A DNA stretch of 11,746 nucleotides from an uncultured Acidobacteriota bacterium. Its GTDB lineage: Bacteria > Acidobacteriota > Terriglobia > Terriglobales > Acidobacteriaceae. Shown piece after piece: positions 7,801 through 11,746 of this stretch (position 1 is the first letter of the stretch; each line of letters begins with the position of its first letter). Location: contig CAILBQ010000098.1 of assembly GCA_903832475.1 (NCBI GenBank), forward strand, positions 1 through 11,746, written 5' to 3'. The notes under the pieces are model-generated. The model was not told the DNA's origin and did no database searches. It saw only the letters and a list, made by a program, of their open reading frames with translations. Position numbers and translations under genes: made by a program.

Positions 7801-8072
7801 TCGACACATGGAAGGCTCATTCCGTGGGACGCTGCACATACCATGCTGGTCCGCCGGATGGCACGATCTACACGGCCCGTCCGGCCGACGCTGTTGAGGC
7901 ACGCGAGCGCAGGCTGGCACGCTTTGTTGTGTCCCCGCCTGACCCAAATACGCAAATCCCCGAGCCGGAGCACAATCCTGTCTTTCCGATGACGCTCGAC
8001 TTGCGCTGGCCGTCGCCGTTGTCCGGCCCAAAGCTCAATGCTCAATCTGATACAGCAGGCCAGGCGCGATGA
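4809..8072 (+). CDS. Transglutaminase-like protein fused to DUF2126 putative amidoligase
   Basis: The product has 1087 residues, in the usual range for this fusion. Residues 1-~90 form a bacterial transglutaminase N-terminal domain beginning with the family pattern (LHHRTLYRYDKAV...LGPQVVQLRP), which supports the start. The transglutaminase-like core has a complete triad: Cys180 (GSCRDSGWL), His229 (LHAWAEVY) and Asp245 (GMDPTSG). From about 310 to 1070 it is DUF2126, annotated as a putative amidoligase related to the glutamine synthetase/gamma-glutamylcysteine ligase fold. Visible conserved blocks are GGEPTFV at 330-336, GKWYPGE at 381-387, EVN at 633-635, GGGSH at 676-680, QNHPSLSYLFSG at 708-719 and GPTSQYPRVDEAR from 723. 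Inferred action: the DUF2126 part forms an amide bond with ATP and the transglutaminase-like part hydrolyses or transfers it, probably in the cytoplasm since no signal peptide is present. The substrate is unknown. Its TGA overlaps the next ATG by four bases. Confidence 0.92.
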   Translation: MGIQVALHHRTLYRYDKAVSLGPQVVQLRPTPHCRTPILSYALDITPVDCILNWQLDPHANYLARLLFLRKTMEFAVEVNLVADLTPVNPFAFFLEPGFETFPFTYTPELAIDLEPYRSPKPAGPLLRLFLANISRETQGTVSFLVALNKRVRDEIGYTTRLEHGVQSCEETLALRTGSCRDSGWLLVEICRHLGFAARFVSGYLIQLAEDESSRTSGDGPAADIAALHAWAEVYLPGAGWIGMDPTSGLFTAEGHIPLVCTPSAAQAAPIGGTVEPANVDFSFEMSVRRLDDAPRLSRPYSEEQWSRVRAVAHTIDADLLTQDVRLTMGGEPTFVGIDDVESQQWNLEALGPIKRTRGLTLIRRLRERTAPGGLLHFGQGKWYPGEALPRWAFHCISRMDGVPVWEDAALFAPELSTKAFSSKDALAFVQALARRLQVSLENVLAGFNPDTDAASIEENEPAGFVLPLRRRQVDGRLFWSSQLWFERPSVLLLSPGDSPIGYRIPVAAMPWVAPDELQYELEDEVVKLPARPSRHPRLFNQDPAPDPLSALSSTAETAKELIRPSLCVQIREGRMHVFLPYVPVVADYLDLVAGVEETCQHLNIPVWLEGYTPPHDPRLRAFSLTPDPGVLEVNLPPTSDWDELESINEILFEEAVGNRLIAAKFAYDGTHLATGGGSHIVIGGATIMDSPLLRRPDLLRSMVGFWQNHPSLSYLFSGMYVGPTSQYPRVDEARVDALYELELSFSQLPPVTEPACPPWMLDGLFRNLLVDVTGNTHRAEFCIDKMFPPEGAGLRLGLLELRAFEMAPHFRMGLIQMLLVRALVSMLWKQPFDGSLIRWGTSLHDRFMLPHFVQQDLIGVLDPLRKAGYGFEDAWFASHFEFRFPRIGSITADGVELELRQALEPWNVLAEETTSGGTGRSVDSSLERMQVKLKGLTTDSRYVVACNGRRVPMHPVAANENVASNEAVAGIRYRARKLSASLHPTIPVHTPLTFDLIDTWKAHSVGRCTYHAGPPDGTIYTARPADAVEARERRLARFVVSPPDPNTQIPEPEHNPVFPMTLDLRWPSPLSGPKLNAQSDTAGQAR

Positions 8073-10573
8073 AAGGCGAACTCTATCAATCTGCCCTGCG
8101 CTACGGAGCCGCCTATGAGGAGTCGTCCAGCGACGGCGTTACGCCACGTCCTCACTGGTCGCATCTCATGGAGTGGCTGCGCACCATCGGTCCGGAAGAA
8201 CTGGGTCAACGGTGGGCTCGCGCCGAACGGCGTATCCGCGAAAACGGCATCACCTACAACATCTACGGCGATCCATTAGGCGCGAACCGGCCCTGGCGCA
8301 TCGACATCGTTCCTCTGCTCATCGCGCAAGAAGAGTGGCAGTATATTGAAGCCGGCGTGATCCAGCGAGCGCAACTCTTGAGCAGGCTTCTCGAAGATCT
8401 GTACGGCCCGCAGGATCTCCTCACGGGCGGTCGGTTCCCTGCCGCGCTTCTCTACGCCAATCCAGCCTTCTTGCGCCCCCTGGCCGGCGTACAAGTGCCC
8501 GCGCATACCTATCTGCACATGCTGGCCGTCGACCTGGCGCGCTCGCCGGATGGTCAGTGGTGGGTGCTCGCCGATCGAACGCAGGCACCCTCCGGCAGTG
8601 GCTATGCGCTGGAAAATCGCATCATCGTCTCAGACCTGCTGCCTGAGCTTTTCCGCACCTCGAATGTGATGCGGCTGGCTTCGTTTTTTCGCGCGCAGCG
8701 AGAGGCGCTCAGCAGCATGGCCGACCGTGAGAACCCACGCATCGTGCTGCTCACGCCGGGGCCGCATAACGAAACCTACTTCGAACATTCGTATCTCGCC
8801 AAGTACCTGGGTTTCACGCTCGTCGAAGGACGCGACCTGACCGTGCGCGACCGGCGCGTCTTCCTCAAGACCGTGGAAGGCCTTGAACCCGTGGACGTCA
8901 TTCTGCGCCGTGTCGACGATAGCTTCTGCGACCCACTTGAGCTGCGCAGCGAGTCGCTGCTGGGCGTTTCCGGCCTGGTGGACGCGATCGTTGCCGGCAA
9001 CGTCAAGGTGGCGAACGCGCTGGGCAGCGGCGTCATCGAGTCCGCCGCCATCATGCCATTTCTTCCAGGCCTGTCGCAGCACCTGCTGGGCGAGCCGTTG
9101 AAGCTGCCGTCTGTGGCGACGTGGTGGTGCGGTCAGCCCAGCGCCCTGGCCTGGGTGCTGGATCATCTCGAATCTCTTGTCATCAAGCCGGCATTTCCTT
9201 CGCTCGGCATGGAGCCGGTATTCGGATCCGAGTTAGCCGGGGCTGATCGCGAAAAGCTAATCCAGCGCATGCAGGCGCATCCTCATGAATATGTCGCGCA
9301 GGAGCAGGTGGCCCTGTCGACCGCTCCGGTGTGGGAGAACGGTCTTTTGATCTCGCGAAGCGTCGTCCTGCGCACCTATGTTTTGAACACAGGCAAAGGA
9401 TGGGTCGTGATTCCCGGTGGCCTGGTGCGCGTTGCGGAAGCCACCGGATCAGTCGTCTCCATGCAGAGAGGCGGGCACAGCAAGGACATCTGGATCTTGT
9501 CCAACCGGCCCGTCGACACATTCAGCATGCTGCGTCCGCGCCACGAGCCGCTGGAATTGAAGCGTCTCTCGCGAATCGTGCCCAGCAGCGTAGCCGACAA
9601 CACCTTCTGGCTGGGCCGCTACGTGGAGCGCGCCGAGAACATCGCACGCATCCTGCGCTCCATGATTCCCGGCGTTCGACGTGCCGAAGAATCGGAGCTG
9701 GTGAGCCTGGTACGCCTGCACGGCTGCCTGGCCACGCGCAACAGCAAGCTTCCCCGGACAAAGCGAAAGAAGCCCACCTTTGTGGTCTTCGAGAAAGAGC
9801 TGCTCTCGATGCTCGCTGATCCTAAGCGTGCTGACAGTCTGCCCAGCACTCTCGCCGAGGTCGCACGCATCGGCGGCAATGTGCGCGAGCGGCTCTCGGC
9901 AGACATGATGCTGCTCATCGGCAAGCTGCGCGATGCCATGCAGGGCGAGCCAAACATGCCGCTGCTGGATTATCAGGCCATGCTGACCGCCTGCCTCGAG
10001 CTGCTGTCTGCTTTTTCCGGCATGGAGCGCGAGAACATCCATCGCGGATCCGGATGGCTGTTCATGAGCCTCGGCCGGCGCCTCGAGCGCGCCATGTACG
10101 TCACGCGAGAGTTGCGAGAGATTACTCGCCCGCTCGCAACCGAAGACTGGTCTTTCCTGGAGCGGCTGCTGGAAGTTGCCGACAGTTCCATGTCCTATCG
10201 CGCTCGCTACTACACAACATTGCAGCCGCTGGCCGTGCTCGACGTGCTCATGTCCGACGCCACCAACCCGCGATCGCTGGACTTTCAACTTGAACATCTC
10301 GTCGAGTTGTATGAAAAGCTGCCGCGTCATGCGGGCGACGACCTCCAGGCGATGCATAAGATGCTCGCCCAGTTGCGCACCATCGACCTGCAGGCGATTC
10401 ACTACCCGTCGGCGCTGGCTGGTCCCGGAAAGCCGGCCAGCAATGCGCTCGCTTTGCACCGGCTCGATCAGTATCTCCAAGAATTGGAGAGGCTTCTGCC
10501 CTCCTGGTCGAACGATTTGTCCAGCCGGTATTTCAGCCACGCTCGCACGCAGCCTGTCGCCATGGGAGAGTAA
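8069..10573 (+). CDS. Circularly permuted ATP-grasp (type 2) fused to alpha-E domain protein
   Basis: The product has 834 residues. Residues about 65-490 are a circularly permuted ATP-grasp domain (formerly DUF404/DUF407). Visible blocks are GDPLGANRPWRIDIVPLLI near 68, PAFLRP near 132, RTQAPSGSGYALENR near 170, ILRRVDD from 278 with DPLELR after it, a likely ATP-binding Lys373 in LVIKPAF, Glu412 in AQEQV and Arg435 in VVLRTYVL. Residues about 500-825 are an alpha-E helical domain (DUF403), opening with ADNTFWLGRYVERAEN (509-524) and carrying ERENIHRGSGW (653-663) and SSMSYRARYYTTLQPL. ATP-grasp enzymes of this class are predicted carboxylate-amine ligases; alpha-E is a constant but biochemically undefined partner. 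In many bacteria the two are separate genes, and here they are fused. The start overlaps the upstream stop as ATGA, so translation is probably coupled; only a weak AGG precedes it. No signal peptide is seen. Confidence 0.93.
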   Translation: MKGELYQSALRYGAAYEESSSDGVTPRPHWSHLMEWLRTIGPEELGQRWARAERRIRENGITYNIYGDPLGANRPWRIDIVPLLIAQEEWQYIEAGVIQRAQLLSRLLEDLYGPQDLLTGGRFPAALLYANPAFLRPLAGVQVPAHTYLHMLAVDLARSPDGQWWVLADRTQAPSGSGYALENRIIVSDLLPELFRTSNVMRLASFFRAQREALSSMADRENPRIVLLTPGPHNETYFEHSYLAKYLGFTLVEGRDLTVRDRRVFLKTVEGLEPVDVILRRVDDSFCDPLELRSESLLGVSGLVDAIVAGNVKVANALGSGVIESAAIMPFLPGLSQHLLGEPLKLPSVATWWCGQPSALAWVLDHLESLVIKPAFPSLGMEPVFGSELAGADREKLIQRMQAHPHEYVAQEQVALSTAPVWENGLLISRSVVLRTYVLNTGKGWVVIPGGLVRVAEATGSVVSMQRGGHSKDIWILSNRPVDTFSMLRPRHEPLELKRLSRIVPSSVADNTFWLGRYVERAENIARILRSMIPGVRRAEESELVSLVRLHGCLATRNSKLPRTKRKKPTFVVFEKELLSMLADPKRADSLPSTLAEVARIGGNVRERLSADMMLLIGKLRDAMQGEPNMPLLDYQAMLTACLELLSAFSGMERENIHRGSGWLFMSLGRRLERAMYVTRELREITRPLATEDWSFLERLLEVADSSMSYRARYYTTLQPLAVLDVLMSDATNPRSLDFQLEHLVELYEKLPRHAGDDLQAMHKMLAQLRTIDLQAIHYPSALAGPGKPASNALALHRLDQYLQELERLLPSWSNDLSSRYFSHARTQPVAMGE

Positions 10574-10582
10574 CTTCAGCCT

Positions 10583-11461
10583 ATGATCTATAACATCCTC
10601 CATCGGACGACTTATAAGTACAAATACCCTGTCTCCGTGGGGGATCACGTTGCTTGCCTCAAGCCTCGTTCGTTCCTGGCCAACCAGCTTCTGCAGAACG
10701 AAATGCACATTCTTCCGGCGCCGCGCACCATGACCGAGCGCCTCGACTACTTTGGCAACGTGCTTTGCTTTTTTACGGTCCAGGAGTTACACAAGGAGTT
10801 GGTGGTCGAGGCTCGCAGCAAAGTGCGGATCGACAAGAGTCCCGCGCAGGCCTCATCCGCGTCTGTTCCCTGGGAACTGTCGATGCAGCGCGTGGCGCAT
10901 GATTACAGCCGCGAAGCCCTCAACGCGTTCCAGTTCCAATTTGAGTCTCCTCGCATCCGCATCAAGCCGGAGTTCGCGGAATACGCCTTGCAGTCGTTTC
11001 TTCCTGGCCGTCCCATGCGCGAGGCGCTGATGGACCTGACGACGCGTATTTACAGAGACTTCCGCTTCGATTCGAGGGCGACCAATGTGCGCACGACGAT
11101 CGAGGAAGTTTTCAAGAAGCGGCATGGCGTCTGTCAGGATTTCGCCCATGTCCAGATTGCGTGCTTGCGCTCGATCAATCTGGCCGCGCGATATGTGAGC
11201 GGCTATCTGCGCACCTATCCGCCGCCAGGCAAGCCAAGGCTTGTCGGAGCCGACGCATCGCATGCGTGGGTATCCGCATATTGCCGCGGCGCGGGATGGC
11301 TCGACATGGATCCGACCAACAATGTTGCGCCCTCAGACGGCCATGTCACCCTGGCCTGGGGACGCGATTACAGCGACGTGAGCCCTCTGCGTGGACTGAT
11401 TCTCGGCGGCGGAAACCATACGCTGGACGTTGCAGTGGATATGGAACCTGTCGAATCTTGA
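10583..11461 (+). CDS. Transglutaminase-like cysteine peptidase, stand-alone
   Basis: The product has 292 residues. It has an N-terminal beta domain of the bacterial transglutaminase type (ILHRTTYKYKYPVSVGDH at the start), then a transglutaminase-like core with an intact triad: Cys184 (GVCQDFAHVQ), His227 (ASHAWVSAY) and Asp243 (DMDPTNN). It has no signal peptide. It differs from the fused copy in the first gene around the catalytic Cys (VCQDFAH versus SCRDSGW), so the two belong to different subfamilies and are not a recent duplication. The start lies nine bases after the preceding stop. The nearest purine-rich stretch (GGGAGAG, 10564-10570) lies at the end of the previous gene, twelve bases away, so translation is probably coupled. 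Inferred role: hydrolysis, deamidation or transfer at an amide bond made by the operon's ligases. The substrate is not known. Confidence 0.92.
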   Translation: MIYNILHRTTYKYKYPVSVGDHVACLKPRSFLANQLLQNEMHILPAPRTMTERLDYFGNVLCFFTVQELHKELVVEARSKVRIDKSPAQASSASVPWELSMQRVAHDYSREALNAFQFQFESPRIRIKPEFAEYALQSFLPGRPMREALMDLTTRIYRDFRFDSRATNVRTTIEEVFKKRHGVCQDFAHVQIACLRSINLAARYVSGYLRTYPPPGKPRLVGADASHAWVSAYCRGAGWLDMDPTNNVAPSDGHVTLAWGRDYSDVSPLRGLILGGGNHTLDVAVDMEPVES

Positions 11462-11485
11462 CGTGGGCTATGAGCGTTTGGCCCC

Positions 11486-11561
11486 TGTCGGAAAGACGTA
11501 GATCGGGATCCACCACGCCAGGCCCGATCCTAAGCGGTAATCGAGGTGCCGGTATCCGACA
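11486..11561. repeat. Nested inverted repeats in the convergent intergenic gap
   Basis: An outer pair TGTCGGA (11486-11492) and TCCGACA (11555-11561) encloses an inner pair GATCGGG (11501-11507) and CCCGATC (11523-11529, 15-base loop). All arms are perfect seven-base complements. No U tract follows on either strand, so this is not a canonical intrinsic terminator. It may still form a 3' UTR structure for the operon or for the opposing reductase gene. Confidence 0.4.
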
Positions 11562-11606
11562 CTCTAGAGGCTCCCAAACCCTGCGACGGACCAATGCCTC
11601 GTAAGT

Positions 11607-11746
11607 TTATGCAAGCGCAAGATTGATGTTCGTGATGGCTTCGTCAATTTCCTGCGTGCTTTTGAACCCTATCGTGGCGCAGTCCACGCCAGCATTTTGA
11701 AAAGCAAATCTGGCCGCTTTGACTCTGTCGTCGTGGCTGTGCTCGA
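11607..11746 (-). CDS. Aldo/keto reductase, C-terminal end (partial)
   Basis: On the minus strand the frame runs from the right edge to a TAA at 11607-11609, giving 46 codons. The tail HDDRVKAARFAFQNAGVD, followed by CATIGFKSTQEIDEAITNIN, resembles the C-terminal segment of an acidobacterial-type aldo/keto reductase. In these proteins TIGF-S-EIDEA corresponds to the region after the last strand of the TIM barrel. The active-site Asp/Tyr/Lys/His residues lie outside the window, so activity and substrate cannot be judged. It is transcribed towards the amidoligase operon and is not part of it. Confidence 0.65.
   Translation of the reverse strand, partial: EHSHDDRVKAARFAFQNAGVDCATIGFKSTQEIDEAITNINLALA

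Noticed and set aside
9449..10708. 419-codon open frame on the minus strand
   Set aside because: It lies antisense to the ATP-grasp/alpha-E gene, whose conserved motifs span the same stretch. The His/Gln-rich translation matches nothing I recognise and fits a GC-bias shadow.
11161..11604. 147-codon plus-strand frame running past the end of the last operon gene
   Set aside because: Over most of its length it is an out-of-frame shadow of the transglutaminase gene, whose catalytic triad lies in the real frame. The tail after 11461 has no features.

Overview
The window looks like a chromosomal segment from a moderately GC-rich (high-fifties percent by eye) diderm bacterium. The best guess is an acidobacterium of the Terriglobia/Acidobacteriaceae type. 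This taxonomic call is an inference from family resemblance: an OmpA-domain protein with a long Ala/Gln coiled coil, a very large multi-SLBB polysaccharide-export protein with no lipobox, and the style of the amidoligase cluster. No rRNA, tRNA, transposase, integrase or CRISPR array was seen.

Layout. (1) Positions 1-1253, minus strand: an OmpA-family envelope protein, cut by the left edge just as its OmpA domain begins. (2) Positions 1254-1755: a 502-bp divergent intergenic region with an operator-like perfect dyad, recurrent TGTAC motifs and a short GC3-rich open frame with no start codon. (3) Positions 1756-4491, plus: a 911-residue SLBB/Poly_export protein related to Wza-type outer-membrane polysaccharide exporters. 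(4) Positions 4492-4808: a 317-bp gap with no supported gene. (5) Positions 4809-11461, plus: a tight three-gene operon encoding a transglutaminase-like/DUF2126 putative amidoligase fusion, a circularly permuted ATP-grasp/alpha-E fusion, and a stand-alone transglutaminase-like protein. Genes one and two overlap by four bases (ATGA); genes two and three are nine bases apart. (6) Positions 11462-11606: a short convergent intergenic stretch with nested inverted repeats. (7) Positions 11607-11746, minus: the C-terminal end of an aldo/keto reductase, cut by the right edge.

The centre of interest is the operon at 4809-11461. From established comparative genomics, this combination (DUF2126, CP-ATP-grasp, alpha-E, transglutaminase-like) is a recurrent neighbourhood predicted to make and process amide or peptide bonds, but I know of no defined substrate. 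Two putative amide-forming enzymes sit beside two cysteine-protease-fold proteins with complete Cys-His-Asp triads, so the set could build a peptide or isopeptide modification and trim, transfer or hydrolyse it. None of the three operon proteins shows an N-terminal signal peptide, which points to cytoplasmic action. No Anbu/proteasome-like peptidase, a partner in some relatives, is present in this window. The flanking envelope genes are separate transcription units with no evident functional link to the operon.
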